From the NCBI GenBank assembly GCA_002600635.1, contig CP021371.1, forward strand, positions 3,537,001-3,601,000: a stretch of DNA of 64,000 bases, written 5' to 3'. This DNA is from Rhizobium sp. ACO-34A. GTDB lineage: Bacteria; Pseudomonadota; Alphaproteobacteria; Rhizobiales; Rhizobiaceae. Below the pieces are notes generated by a model. The model was not told the origin of the DNA, did not search any database, and worked only from the letters and a program-made list of their open reading frames with translations. Both the position numbers and the translations under genes were made by a program. Shown piece after piece: positions 55,509 to 64,000 of this stretch; the first letter of the stretch is position 1; the number at the start of each line of letters is the position of its first letter.

Positions 55509-56534
55509 TTACGGCAGGTTGTCCTTCAAGAAAATGTCGATGCGGATGCGCTCCTGCGCAGCCAGCACATGGGAACCGTCGGCCTCTGCCTTCAGCACGC
55601 GAATGGCGCTGCGTACTTCATGGCCGGCATCCTGATTGAGAACGGCATCGACCAGCCCTTCGGTCAGCCCCAGCCGCGTCGTCTCCGTCAATTCATGGGC
55701 GATAACGGATGGCCTGCGGCCGAACGTCGTCTGCCGCAACGCCTTGATGAGGCCGCGATTGCCGGCACCGAGGCTGTAGATGCCACGCACATCGCCATGC
55801 TCCCGGAAAAGCTCGAGAAGCAGCCTTTCGACGGTCGCCGGATCGTCGCGTCCTTCGACGACATCGAGAAGCCTGAGATGCGGATAGCTCTCGGCCATCA
55901 CCTGTCGAAATCCGTCCAGACGCTCCCGATGGTCACGCACCAGCATGGAACCGGCGAGAACAGCAACCGGCCCTGCCCGCTCGCCGGCAAAACGCCCAAG
56001 CAGGCTCGCCGCCGTTCGCCCCGCGGCAATGTTGTCGATGCCCGCATAGTGAACCCGCCGGGATGCCGGCAGATCGGAAACCAGCGTCACGACGGGCGTT
56101 CCCGCATCCGTCAGCCGGTCGACGGCGGCGATAACCTCGGGCGCATCGACGGCAACGAGAGCGACACCGGCCGGCTTCTCCCCGGCCACCCTGTCGAGCG
56201 TCTCCACGAGGGCAGCAGTGTCGAAGGCAGGCACATCGAGAATGCGGATATCGGTCCGCTCCAGCGCCGAGCGCTGCATGGCGCTGCGCACCTCGGTCTC
56301 GATCAGGCGCATGAAGGAATTGTCGTTGGACGGCAGGATGAAGACGAGCGGATAGGTCCGCCCCTTCGCGAGATTGGCGGCAGCCATGTCGCGCACGAAA
56401 CCGAGCGAGGCAATCGCCTTATCGACCTTCTCACGGGTGCGCGCACTGACCCCCGGCCGACGGTTCAGCACCCGGTCGACGGTGGCAAGGCTGACGCCCG
56501 CCGTGTTCGCGATGTCGTGAACTGTCGGCTTCAT
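55509..56534 (-). CDS. LacI-family regulator of the xylose operon
   Basis: 341 residues. Start MKPTVHDIANTAGVSLATVDRVLNRRPGVSARTREKVDKAI gives the LacI helix-turn-helix and hinge; a RbsB-like sensor domain follows. It is the first gene of the transcript xylR-like, xylB, xylA, so it probably binds xylose or a derivative and releases the palindrome at 56569-56605. No xylFGH transporter is adjacent; the importer may be encoded elsewhere. Confidence 0.92.
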   Translation of the reverse strand: MKPTVHDIANTAGVSLATVDRVLNRRPGVSARTREKVDKAIASLGFVRDMAAANLAKGRTYPLVFILPSNDNSFMRLIETEVRSAMQRSALERTDIRILDVPAFDTAALVETLDRVAGEKPAGVALVAVDAPEVIAAVDRLTDAGTPVVTLVSDLPASRRVHYAGIDNIAAGRTAASLLGRFAGERAGPVAVLAGSMLVRDHRERLDGFRQVMAESYPHLRLLDVVEGRDDPATVERLLLELFREHGDVRGIYSLGAGNRGLIKALRQTTFGRRPSVIAHELTETTRLGLTEGLVDAVLNQDAGHEVRSAIRVLKAEADGSHVLAAQERIRIDIFLKDNLP

Positions 56535-56568
56535 CGTTTCCTCCGGACGCGACTTCTAACCGATGACA

Positions 56569-56605
56569 TGAGGTACGTAAATCAAGATCTGATGTACGTA
56601 CCTCA
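56569..56605. promoter_or_regulatory. Probable operator of the xylose operon
   Basis: TGAGGTACGTA (56569-56579) and TACGTACCTCA (56595-56605) form a perfect 11-bp inverted repeat separated by 15 nt that itself holds the palindrome AGATCT. It lies 35 bp upstream of the regulator start. Confidence 0.7.
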
Positions 56606-56686
56606 AACTTCCTCCGAAAACACGAGGACCGCCGCCCGAAGGCGACGGTCCCGGCGGCGGTGGATTCGCTGGAAACGTGGAGGTTC

Positions 56687-58276
56687 TTAGTGACCGCCGC
56701 CCGATGGGCCTGCGCCACTCGGCTTCTTGATGAGCAGCGTCAAGAAGACCAGTGCCGAAAACAGAAGCGTCAGTCCCATGAACACATCCATGAAGGACAG
56801 GAGCCACGACTGCTGTGTCACCAGGCCTGAAAGCTTCTTGATCGCCGTCACCGAACCGTCGAGGCCGTAGCTGTCATAGTTCGCCCCAACGCTGGACAGC
56901 CAGTCGAGCGCTTCCGGATTGCTCCAGGTGATGTGCTCGGAAAGCCGGGCGTAATGCTCGTCGGACCGCTGCGTCAGCATCGTGTTGATGATTGCCAGAC
57001 CGACCGCGCCGCCGAGGTTACGGGTCAGGTTGAACAGGCCCGAAGCGTTCTTGATGCGGTCCGGCGGCAGCGTTCCGAGCGCGATGTTGTTGATCGGCAC
57101 CATGCACAGCATGAGCGAGCAACCACGCAGGATCTGCGGTATCAGCAGTTCGTAAAAATCCCAGTCGGCCGTGACACCGGTCATCAGATAGGTACCAAGG
57201 GCGAAACCCGCGAAGCCGATCATCATCATCACGCGCGGGTCGAGTTTCGTCGAAAGCGCACCGGCAACGGGAGCAGTGAAGAACATCGCCGCACCCGAAA
57301 CGAACATCGTCTCGCCGATCATCATCGAATCGTAGCCGCGAATGCGCCCGAGATAGAGCGGATAGAGATAGGTGAGCCCGTAAAGACCGACCCCCATGAT
57401 GAAGGAAAAGAGCGAGCCGAAGGCGAAGTTGCGGTTGCTGAATGCCCTGAGGTCTACGACCGGAAACTCCACCTTGAAGACGCGGTAGAAGAAGATCACC
57501 CCACCGATCACCATGGCGACGGTTCCCATGACGATACGCTCGTCACCGAACCAGTCCTTGTTGTTGCCCTCTTCGAGAACGTATTCCATCGAGCCGAGGA
57601 ACACGGCCATGGTCAGCAGGCCCCACCAGTCGAACTTCTTCAGCAGGCTGTGGTCAGGCTTGTCGAAATCGATCAGGCTCCAGGTCAGCGCCGTCACGAT
57701 GATGCCGGGCACGACGTTGATCAGGAACAGCCAGTGCCAGGACATGGCATGGCTGATATAGCCGCCGATGGTCGGGCCGATGGTCGGCGCGAGTGTCGCG
57801 ACAAGGCCGATGATCGGCGACACGATGGCCCGCTTCGACGGCGGGAAGATCGTGAAGGCCGCTGCAAAGACCGACGGGATCATGCCGCCGCCGATGAAGC
57901 CCTGGATCGCACGATAGACGATCATCTGCTCGATATTGGTGGCAGTCGCGGCAAGCGCGCTCGCCATGGTGAAGCCGGCCGCCGAAAAGGCGAACAGAAC
58001 ACGCGTCGAGAGAATGCGGGCAAGCGCGCCCGACAGCGGAATCATGATGACTTCCGCGATCAGATAGGAGGTCTGCACCCACGCGACCTCATCCGAGCCG
58101 GCTCCGAGGCCTGCCTGGATTTCGGCAAGCGAGGCCGAGACGATCTGAATGTCGAGGATCGACATGAACATGCCGAACACCATCGCGAAGAATGCGATGA
58201 CACGCTTCGGATCCATGCGTTCCGCAACGGGCGCGGCAATTCCGCCGCCCGCCGTCACCGTGCCTGCAGTCGCCAT
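56687..58276 (-). CDS. DHA2-family MFS efflux permease (EmrB/QacA type)
   Basis: 529 residues, about 14 membrane helices. Motifs DIQIVSASLAEIQAGLGAGSDEVAWVQTSYL (motif D1-like), GFIGGGMIPSVFAAAFTIFP (motif C region) and the N-terminal MFGMFMSILDIQIV pattern place it in the drug:proton antiporter-2 group. Works with the membrane-fusion protein 22 bp upstream. Typical substrates are hydrophobic toxins and uncouplers. Confidence 0.93.
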   Translation of the reverse strand: MATAGTVTAGGGIAAPVAERMDPKRVIAFFAMVFGMFMSILDIQIVSASLAEIQAGLGAGSDEVAWVQTSYLIAEVIMIPLSGALARILSTRVLFAFSAAGFTMASALAATATNIEQMIVYRAIQGFIGGGMIPSVFAAAFTIFPPSKRAIVSPIIGLVATLAPTIGPTIGGYISHAMSWHWLFLINVVPGIIVTALTWSLIDFDKPDHSLLKKFDWWGLLTMAVFLGSMEYVLEEGNNKDWFGDERIVMGTVAMVIGGVIFFYRVFKVEFPVVDLRAFSNRNFAFGSLFSFIMGVGLYGLTYLYPLYLGRIRGYDSMMIGETMFVSGAAMFFTAPVAGALSTKLDPRVMMMIGFAGFALGTYLMTGVTADWDFYELLIPQILRGCSLMLCMVPINNIALGTLPPDRIKNASGLFNLTRNLGGAVGLAIINTMLTQRSDEHYARLSEHITWSNPEALDWLSSVGANYDSYGLDGSVTAIKKLSGLVTQQSWLLSFMDVFMGLTLLFSALVFLTLLIKKPSGAGPSGGGH

Positions 58277-58298
58277 GACCGGGCTTCCTTTTCTGCCG

Positions 58299-59486
58299 TC
58301 AGTTTGCGGCTACAGCCGCTCCGGCCGGGGCCGTGCGCGTATCGACATCGACGATGACGCTCAGGCCGGCACGCAGATGCCCTTCCTTCAGCGCATCTTC
58401 CGGAAGCGCGATACGGACAGGAACGCGCTGGACAACCTTGGTGAAGTTGCCCGTGGCATTTTCCGCCGGAAGCATCGAGAACACCGAACCGGACGCCGGC
58501 GCAATCGAGCTGACGGTGCCTTCAAGCGGCTTGTCGCCATAGGCATCAACGTGAATGCTTACCTTGGAACCAGGAACCAGATGCGCGATCTGGGTCTCCT
58601 TGAAGTTCGCCTCGATGTAGAGATCCTGAACCGGAACCAGCGCCGCCAGACGCTTGCCCGTCGAAACGAGATCGCCGACCTGAACCGCCAGATTGCCGAC
58701 CACGCCGTCATAAGGTGCCTTGAGGACGGTGAAGTCGAGATCGCGCTGGGCCTTCTCGAGCGTCAGTTCGGCGGAGCGGATACCGGCTTCGGCCTCCGCG
58801 CGCTGCGCCTTCAGCACCGCGATCTGGGCATCGGCGGATGCGATATTTGCATCGGACGCCGTGACATTGGCCTGCGCCTGTTCCAGCGAGGTCTTGGCGC
58901 TGTCGAGATCGGCGGTCGAAACCACCTTCTGGGCCTGCAGGCCGCTGACGCGCTTGAACGAGAGCTGCGCGAGGTCGAGGCTTGCGACCGACGACTGCTT
59001 CTGCGCCTTCGCCTGTTCCAGAGCGGCTTCGCCGCCCTTGATCTGCGCGTCGATGCGGTCAAGCGTCAGGTGCTGGCTCTTGAGCGTCGCTGCAGCCTGA
59101 TTGACAGCGATACGATAGTCACCGTCATCGAGAACGACGAGCGGATCGCCGGCCTTGACGATCTGGTTGTCCTTGACGGGAACGGAAGCGATGTAGCCGG
59201 AAACCTTCGGCGCGATGATCGCGATGTCGCCCTCGATATAGGCGTCTTCGGTCGAGACCATGAAGCGGCCATCTGTCCACCAGTGGTAGCCATACCAGCC
59301 GGCGCCACCCAGAAGAGCAAGCACGACCACCGGCAGGACCAGGCTGCGGCGCTTCTTTTCCTTTACAGGAGCGTCCGGCGCGTCAGCGGCGGCCGCCGTC
59401 ACTTCCCTGGGCGCTTCTGCAACCGGCGCCTGCTCTTCAACGCTTTCGACGGCGCGAACCGCGCCGGTCCTCTGAGACCCTGTCAT
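58299..59486 (-). CDS. HlyD-family membrane-fusion protein (EmrA type)
   Basis: 395 residues. A cytoplasmic N-terminus, a single anchor (LVLPVVVLALLGGAGWYGYHWW), then the lipoyl/coiled-coil domain (AYIEGDIAIIAPKVSGYI, long Ala/Gln-rich helices 115-235) and beta-barrel part (LYIEANFKETQIAHLVPGSKV). Links the inner-membrane permease to an outer-membrane channel. First gene of the operon, divergent from TetR, with a shared operator. Confidence 0.93.
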   Translation of the reverse strand: MTGSQRTGAVRAVESVEEQAPVAEAPREVTAAAADAPDAPVKEKKRRSLVLPVVVLALLGGAGWYGYHWWTDGRFMVSTEDAYIEGDIAIIAPKVSGYIASVPVKDNQIVKAGDPLVVLDDGDYRIAVNQAAATLKSQHLTLDRIDAQIKGGEAALEQAKAQKQSSVASLDLAQLSFKRVSGLQAQKVVSTADLDSAKTSLEQAQANVTASDANIASADAQIAVLKAQRAEAEAGIRSAELTLEKAQRDLDFTVLKAPYDGVVGNLAVQVGDLVSTGKRLAALVPVQDLYIEANFKETQIAHLVPGSKVSIHVDAYGDKPLEGTVSSIAPASGSVFSMLPAENATGNFTKVVQRVPVRIALPEDALKEGHLRAGLSVIVDVDTRTAPAGAAVAAN

Positions 59487-59512
59487 GGATATTGCTCGCT
59501 CGCATAAAACTT

Positions 59513-59539
59513 AATCGAACTGAACCGTTCGGTTCGATT
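59513..59539. promoter_or_regulatory. Probable TetR operator
   Basis: A 27-bp near-perfect palindrome: left half AATCGAACTGAAC, right half GTTCGGTTCGATT, mismatching only at one pair besides the centre. It is 26 bp before the EmrA-type start and 87 bp before the TetR start, the expected place for a shared operator. Confidence 0.75.
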
Positions 59540-59626
59540 GACATAGAGGCTTTATTAGCACATATCAAGTGGCAACAGAGCCCGACGCACTGCCTCTGGT
59601 TCAATTTCGTTAATTTTCGGACACCC

Positions 59627-60322
59627 ATGGCCCGCCAACCCAAAAAGGTCTCAGATCAAGCCGTAACGGACGCTCCTTCTGCCGCTCCCTCTTCCAGCCG
59701 CTTTGCCGCGGGAGAGGACCCGGTAAAGCGCGGCCAGATCCTTGATGGCGCCAAGCGTGTGTTCATGAAAATGGGCTTCGACGCCGCCAGCATGAACGAC
59801 GTCACCCGCGAGGCCGGGGTCTCCAAGGGCACTATCTACGTCTACTTCGACAGCAAGGAAGACCTGTTCGCCGCGCTGATCGAGCGCGAAAAGGGCCGCT
59901 TTACCGAAACCCTGCGCGACATGCTCGCCGACAGCAAGGATGTTGAGGACGGCCTGCGTCGCTTCGGCCTTACCTTTGCCCGCCAGATCCTGACCGGCGA
60001 CATGATCCCGGCCATGCGTACCGTTCTCGGCGTGGTGGACCGGATGCCCGGCGTATGCCATCGCTTTCTTTCGGGAGCCCCTGCGAACGCCCGCACGGTT
60101 CTCGAGGAGTTCCTGCGCCGGAAGATGGCGGAGGGCGAAATCCAGTCCGTCGACACGGACCTTGCAGCACGGCAGTACATCGATCTGTCGACGGGAACCT
60201 ATTTCAAGCTCAAGCTGTTCAACGAACTGCAGGGCATCCCCGATCAGGCGGAAATCGAACGCGTCGTGGACAGCGCGATTTACGTCTTCATGTCGGCTTA
60301 CGGCCCCGACCGGAAGTCCTGA
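59627..60322 (+). CDS. TetR/AcrR-family regulator of the efflux operon
   Basis: 231 residues from ATG at 59627 (MARQPKKVSDQ); the longer frame to 59492 runs through the operator. N-terminal helix-turn-helix GAKRVFMKMGFDAASMNDVTREAGVSKGTIYVYFDSKEDLFAALIE. C-terminal ligand domain unassigned. Divergent from emrA-type gene, with the palindrome between, so it represses the pump and itself. Confidence 0.93.
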   Translation: MARQPKKVSDQAVTDAPSAAPSSSRFAAGEDPVKRGQILDGAKRVFMKMGFDAASMNDVTREAGVSKGTIYVYFDSKEDLFAALIEREKGRFTETLRDMLADSKDVEDGLRRFGLTFARQILTGDMIPAMRTVLGVVDRMPGVCHRFLSGAPANARTVLEEFLRRKMAEGEIQSVDTDLAARQYIDLSTGTYFKLKLFNELQGIPDQAEIERVVDSAIYVFMSAYGPDRKS

Positions 60323-60432
60323 CGCCACATCACGGCAAGTTTTTTCCGCACAAGCCCTTGGCGCCCTTGTTCTCTGCGGGGTAGCGCTCCATTTGTTGAC
60401 CTCGGCCCGAAACTGCTAACCGGAAAGAGCTC

Positions 60433-61188
60433 ATGCAGGAAATCACTGCTCTGCTTCAGGATCCCGCCGCCTGGATCGCCCTGATCACCCTCGTCATCAT
60501 GGAGGTCGTCCTTGGTATCGACAACCTCGTCTTCATTTCCATCCTGACCAACAAGCTGCCGCCGGAGCAGCGCGAAAAGGCCCGCCGCATCGGCATCGGT
60601 CTTGCGCTCATCATGCGTCTTGCCCTGCTCGGCACGGTCGCATGGATCGTCAAGCTGACCGCACCCGTCTTCGAGGCGTTCGGACACGGCTTCTCGTGGA
60701 AGGATATCATCCTCATCGCCGGCGGCCTGTTCCTCGTCTGGAAGGCAACCAAGGAAATCCATCACAACGTCGATCCCCAGGAAGAGGGCGAAGACTTCAT
60801 CGCCTCTTCCGCGAACGGCACTTTCGCCGCCGCCATCGGCCAGATCCTGCTTCTCGACCTCGTCTTCTCGGTCGACAGCATCATTACCGCGGTCGGCATG
60901 ACCCCGCATCTGCCGATCATGGTGGCTGCCGTGATCATCGCCGTCACCGTGATGCTGGTCGCCGCCACGCCGCTTGCCAACTTCATCGAGAAGAATCCGA
61001 CGATCGTCATGCTGGCACTCGGCTTCCTGCTGATGATCGGCACCACCCTGATCGCCGACGGCATGGGCTTCCATGTACCGAAGGGCTACATCTATGCTGC
61101 CATGGCCTTCTCCGGCCTGGTCGAGGGGCTCAACATGCTGGCCCGGCGCAAGCGACAGGTGGAGAAAGCGGCCAAGAAGCTGCATTAA
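60433..61188 (+). CDS. TerC-family integral membrane protein
   Basis: 251 residues, seven or eight helices. TerC signatures include [34 protein letters not shown] and [22 protein letters not shown], with the conserved acidic residues in membrane helices. Family members handle Mn2+ or other metals, or tellurite resistance. No riboswitch-like element was found in the 110 bp before it. Terminator at 61209-61238. Confidence 0.92.
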   Translation: MQEITALLQDPAAWIALITLVIMEVVLGIDNLVFISILTNKLPPEQREKARRIGIGLALIMRLALLGTVAWIVKLTAPVFEAFGHGFSWKDIILIAGGLFLVWKATKEIHHNVDPQEEGEDFIASSANGTFAAAIGQILLLDLVFSVDSIITAVGMTPHLPIMVAAVIIAVTVMLVAATPLANFIEKNPTIVMLALGFLLMIGTTLIADGMGFHVPKGYIYAAMAFSGLVEGLNMLARRKRQVEKAAKKLH

Positions 61189-61208
61189 GCCGCGTAAATC
61201 TCTTGTCG

Positions 61209-61238
61209 AATGGCCCGCCTCGTTGCGGGCCATTTCTT
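61209..61238 (+). terminator. Intrinsic terminator of the TerC gene
   Basis: AATGGCCCGC and GCGGGCCATT, a 10-bp stem with loop CTCGTT, followed by TCTTT. Confidence 0.75.
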
Positions 61239-61705
61239 TGGGAATACAGGAAGGACAGCAAAAAGAGGCCCGCACCAGGGAAGTGCAGGCCTCGCAGGTG
61301 GGGGATCGGGGAGAACACGGGCTGGACGATTAAGGGGCTCGTCTGCCAATTCGTTGGCCACAGAGAGAAACCGGAAAAATCTCCATGTTCCCCATCACCG
61401 TCGCGTCCGGTTGGCACAACCCGCGTTCGCAAGATGAAACGAGCGAAAACGCCGTTGGTTCCGAAAGAACCGAAAAAACTACGAAACGGTATCGCCTTGC
61501 CCTGCCGGCAAGGCTGCAATGAGCGCCGGCCTGCGCAGTTTTCCTTGACGCATGCGGCTGAATATGGCCTAAGCCTGCCTGCGGAAAATACGGCAATCGG
61601 CGCGCCCGGCGACGTCTTTTAACGGATTCCGCCCGAAATTTTCCCTTATTCGCTGATCTTGCGCATTGCGCTCGATTACCCGCACGTCAGCACGAGCAAG
61701 ATACC
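61239..61705. other. 467-bp spacer between terC and gltX
   Basis: No convincing protein gene. It holds a minus-strand terminator with no assigned gene (61260-61293), which suggests a small RNA, and a possible gltX promoter starting with CTTGAC at 61544-61549. The reading frames here do not resemble known proteins. Confidence 0.5.
61260..61450 (-). ncRNA. Candidate small RNA ending at an orphan terminator
   Basis: On the minus strand, GAGGCCTGCAC (61293-61283) and GTGCGGGCCTC (61275-61265) pair in an 11-bp stem (one G-U) around TTCCCTG, and a run of five T residues follows. The upstream DNA has no open gene, so the terminator should serve a noncoding transcript. The 5' end is a guess; no promoter was identified. 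A similar stem read on the plus strand has no T-run. Confidence 0.4.
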
Positions 61706-63160
61706 ATGAGCACTTCCGGCGTTCGCGTCCGTATCGCACCTTCCCCGACCGGCGAGCCGCATGTAGGCACCGTCTACATCGCTCTCTTCAACTACCTCTT
61801 CGCAAAGAAGATGGGCGGCGAGTTCATCCTGCGCATCGAGGATACCGATGCCACCCGCTCGACACCGGAATTCGAGCAGAAGGTGCTGGACGCGCTGAAA
61901 TGGACGGGACTGAAATGGAGCGAAGGCCCCGATGTCGGCGGCCCCTACGGCCCCTACCGCCAGTCGGAGCGCAAGGATATCTACCGTCCCTTTGTCGAGC
62001 AGATGGTTCGCGACGGCCATGCCTTCCGCTGCTTCTGCACGCCGGAACGCCTGGAAATGATGCGTGAAGCCCAGCGCGCCAAGGGCCTTCCGCCGAAGTA
62101 TGACGGTCACTGCCTGAACCTCAAGGCCGAGGAAGTCACCGAGCGCATGGCATCGGGTGAACCCTCCGTCGTGCGCATGAAGATCCCGACCGAAGGCTCC
62201 TGCGACTTCAACGACGGCGTCTATGGCGACGTTTCGATCCCGTGGGAAGCCGTCGACATGCAGGTCCTGCTCAAGGCCGACGGCATGCCGACCTATCACA
62301 TGGCGAACGTCGTCGACGACCATCTGATGAAGATCACCCACGTCGCCCGCGGCGAGGAATGGCTGGCCTCGGTGCCGAAGCACATCCTGATCTACAGGTA
62401 TCTCGGTCTCGAGCCGCCGAAGTTCATGCACCTGTCGCTGATGCGCAATGCCGACAAGTCCAAGCTGTCGAAGCGCAAGAACCCGACCTCGATCTCCTAT
62501 TACTCGGCACTCGGCTACCTGCCGGAGGCCCTGATGAACTTCCTTGGCCTGTTCTTCATCCAGATCGCCGAAGGCGAAGAGATGCTGACCATGGACGAGC
62601 TTGCCGAAAAGTTCGATCCGGACAACCTTTCCAAGGCCGGCGCGATCTTCGACGTGCAGAAGCTCGACTGGCTGAACGGCCGCTGGATGCGCGAAAAGCT
62701 GACGCCCGAGGAATTCCTCGCACGCGTCTTCGAATGGGCCTCGGAAAACGACCGCCTGACGGAAGGCCTGAAGCTCGCCCAGAGTCGTATCTCCAAGCTC
62801 GGCGAACTGCCGCAGCTCGCCGGCTTCCTGCTGGCGAACGACGTCGGTCTGACGCCTGCATCCTTCGCCGGTCTCAAGACCTCCCCGGCCGAAACGCTGG
62901 AGATCGTCAACACGGTGGCCTTCGATCTCGAAAAGATCCTCGAATGGAACGTCGAGACGATCGAGCAGGAACTGCGCGACATTTCCGATCGCCTCGGCAA
63001 GAAGCTGCGCGTCGTCACCCCGCCACTGTTCGTGGCCGTGTCCGGCAGCTCGCGTTCGCTACCGCTGTTCGACTCGATGGCGCTTCTCGGCCGCTCGGTC
63101 GTGCGCCAGCGCCTCAAGGTCGCATCGCAGGTGCTGACCTCGATGGTCGGCGCGCAGTAA
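61706..63160 (+). CDS. gltX: Glutamyl-tRNA synthetase
   Basis: 484 residues, class I synthetase. The HIGH motif appears as PSPTGEPHVGTVYIALFNYL, with ILRIEDTDATRSTPEFEQK next, and the KMSKS equivalent as KLSKRKNPTSI. Charges tRNA-Glu, and in many alphaproteobacteria, which lack GlnRS, also tRNA-Gln. Alphaproteobacteria often have two gltX copies; this one neighbours lysS. ATG at 61706. The lysS start follows 41 bp later, so they form an operon. Confidence 0.96.
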   Translation: MSTSGVRVRIAPSPTGEPHVGTVYIALFNYLFAKKMGGEFILRIEDTDATRSTPEFEQKVLDALKWTGLKWSEGPDVGGPYGPYRQSERKDIYRPFVEQMVRDGHAFRCFCTPERLEMMREAQRAKGLPPKYDGHCLNLKAEEVTERMASGEPSVVRMKIPTEGSCDFNDGVYGDVSIPWEAVDMQVLLKADGMPTYHMANVVDDHLMKITHVARGEEWLASVPKHILIYRYLGLEPPKFMHLSLMRNADKSKLSKRKNPTSISYYSALGYLPEALMNFLGLFFIQIAEGEEMLTMDELAEKFDPDNLSKAGAIFDVQKLDWLNGRWMREKLTPEEFLARVFEWASENDRLTEGLKLAQSRISKLGELPQLAGFLLANDVGLTPASFAGLKTSPAETLEIVNTVAFDLEKILEWNVETIEQELRDISDRLGKKLRVVTPPLFVAVSGSSRSLPLFDSMALLGRSVVRQRLKVASQVLTSMVGAQ

Positions 63161-63201
63161 GAAAGTCTCGATCGGCAAACAGCCGTCACAGGAACGAATG
63201 A

Positions 63202-64000
63202 ATGTCTGAAACGAAGAACGAAACCGCCCTTTCCTCCGACGCCACCGAAGTGCGCGCCCAGAAGCTGGCGAAGCTGCGCGAAACCATCGGCGACGTCTAT
63301 CCGGCGCATTTCCACCGCACCATGACGAACGCGGAGCTTTCGGCGAAATACGAAAGCCTGGAGCCCGATACCGAGACGCAGGACGTCGTGACCGTTGCCG
63401 GCCGCGTCTATTCCTCGCGCAATTCCGGCATGTTCATGGACATCCATGACGCCTCGGGCAAGATCCAGATCTTCAGCCACAAGGATGTCACCCCGGAAGA
63501 AGCCCGCAACATGCTGGCGCTGATCGACCTTGGCGACATCATCGGCGTCACCGGCACCGTGCGCCGCACCAAGCGCGGCGAACTGTCGATCAACGCCCGC
63601 GAAATCGTCATGCTGACGAAGACGCTGCTGCCGATGCCCGAAAAGTGGCATGGCGTTGCCGATGTCGAGATCCGCTACCGCAAGCGCCACCTCGACCTTC
63701 TGACCAACGATGAATCGAAGCTGCGTTTCCTGCAACGTTCGAAGATCATCTCCGGCGTTCGCCGTTTCATGGAAACGGACGGCTTCATGGAAGTCGAGAC
63801 GCCGATGCTGCAGTCGATCTACGGCGGCGCGACGGCCGAGCCCTTCAAGACCCACCACAACACGCTGAAGATGGACATGTACCTGCGCATCGCGCCGGAA
63901 CTGTTCCTCAAGCGCACGCTGGTTTCGGGCCTTGCCGACAAGATCTTCGAGATCAACCGCAACTTCCGCAACGAAGGCGTCTCGACCCGGCACAATCCCG
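63202..64000 (+). CDS. lysS: Class II lysyl-tRNA synthetase (C-terminal part outside window)
   Basis: 266 residues are visible before the window end. The N-terminal anticodon-binding OB-fold (VTVAGRVYSSRNSGMFMDIHDASGKIQIF) and the start of the class II catalytic domain (RSKIISGVRRFMETDGFMEVETPML = motif 1, then YLRIAPELFLKRTLVSGL and FEINRNFRNEGVSTRHNP = motif 2) are clear. AGGAACGAATGA supports the ATG at 63202. This is the bacterial class II enzyme, not the class I LysRS found in many alphaproteobacteria. Confidence 0.95.
   Translation, partial: MSETKNETALSSDATEVRAQKLAKLRETIGDVYPAHFHRTMTNAELSAKYESLEPDTETQDVVTVAGRVYSSRNSGMFMDIHDASGKIQIFSHKDVTPEEARNMLALIDLGDIIGVTGTVRRTKRGELSINAREIVMLTKTLLPMPEKWHGVADVEIRYRKRHLDLLTNDESKLRFLQRSKIISGVRRFMETDGFMEVETPMLQSIYGGATAEPFKTHHNTLKMDMYLRIAPELFLKRTLVSGLADKIFEINRNFRNEGVSTRHNP

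Noticed and set aside
56933..58357. A 474-codon plus-strand frame opposite the efflux permease
   Set aside because: Antisense to a 14-helix transporter; rich in Arg, His and Asp as expected from reverse reading of membrane genes.
60323..60432. Possible manganese (yybP-ykoY type) riboswitch before the TerC gene
   Set aside because: The spacer is only 110 bp and lacks the conserved loop sequences.

Overview
The window is GC-rich chromosomal-type DNA from an alphaproteobacterium of the order Hyphomicrobiales, most likely family Rhizobiaceae (Rhizobium/Agrobacterium relatives). Reasons: a soxBDA sarcosine oxidase operon, an aa3-type cytochrome c oxidase subunit IV of the alphaproteobacterial kind, Omp25/Omp31-type porin-like proteins, a long leader RNA of the speF type before an ornithine/lysine decarboxylase, many LacI-regulated sugar operons, and RIME-like intergenic palindromic elements. 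No phage, transposase, plasmid, CRISPR array, rRNA or tRNA gene was seen. The gene order looks like an ordinary core/accessory mosaic.

Layout. 1-4 kb: sarcosine oxidase operon (alpha subunit cut by the window start). 4.2-5.4 kb: rpsU and a TPR lipoprotein. 5.6-6.9 kb: small membrane-protein operon headed by a cox subunit IV gene. 7.1-10.4 kb: a FeeM-like acyl-amino-acid synthase candidate and a GGDEF-EAL protein. 10.8-14.1 kb: a TRAP transporter whose substrate-binding gene converges on the two permease genes. 14.4-21.6 kb: amidotransferase, hydroxyacid dehydrogenase with LacI regulator, MarR regulator, creatininase-like amidohydrolase, CobW metallochaperone and WD40 protein. 21.7-24.2 kb: OmpW, a secreted orphan and an Omp25-like protein. 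24.6-29.6 kb: decarboxylase with structured leader, LysR, DUF1007 and NicO metal permease. 29.6-36.6 kb: mixed small operons (GNAT, DUF533, eda, CYTH/CHAD, YafY-VOC-EVE, trhO, two mini membrane proteins). 36.8-41.9 kb: metNIQ methionine importer, MarR and HxlR regulators, nitroreductase. 41.9-50.9 kb: a glycoside/sugar catabolic locus (GH1, Gfo/Idh/MocA, sugar isomerase, CUT2 ABC importer, LacI). 51-56.5 kb: LysE, GreA-like factor, xylose operon xylR-xylB-xylA. 56.7-60.3 kb: EmrAB-type efflux pump with divergent TetR. 60.4-64 kb: TerC, gltX and lysS (cut by the window end).

The strongest signals outside the genes are regulatory. They are a leader RNA before the decarboxylase; perfect or near-perfect operators for LacI, TetR, YafY, MarR and HxlR regulators; a 12-mer shared by two transcription units of the glycoside locus; an Fnr/FixK-like box at ompW; CtrA-like sites before the FeeM-like gene; a minus-strand orphan terminator that suggests a small RNA between terC and gltX; and two RIME-like elements sitting inside catabolic operons. 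I found no clear-cut new defence or mobile system. The best candidate for something undescribed is the 42-50 kb glycoside locus, which combines a hydrolase with an oxidoreductase/isomerase pair of the type that can act on 3-keto sugars. All assignments come from reading the sequence; no database search was possible.
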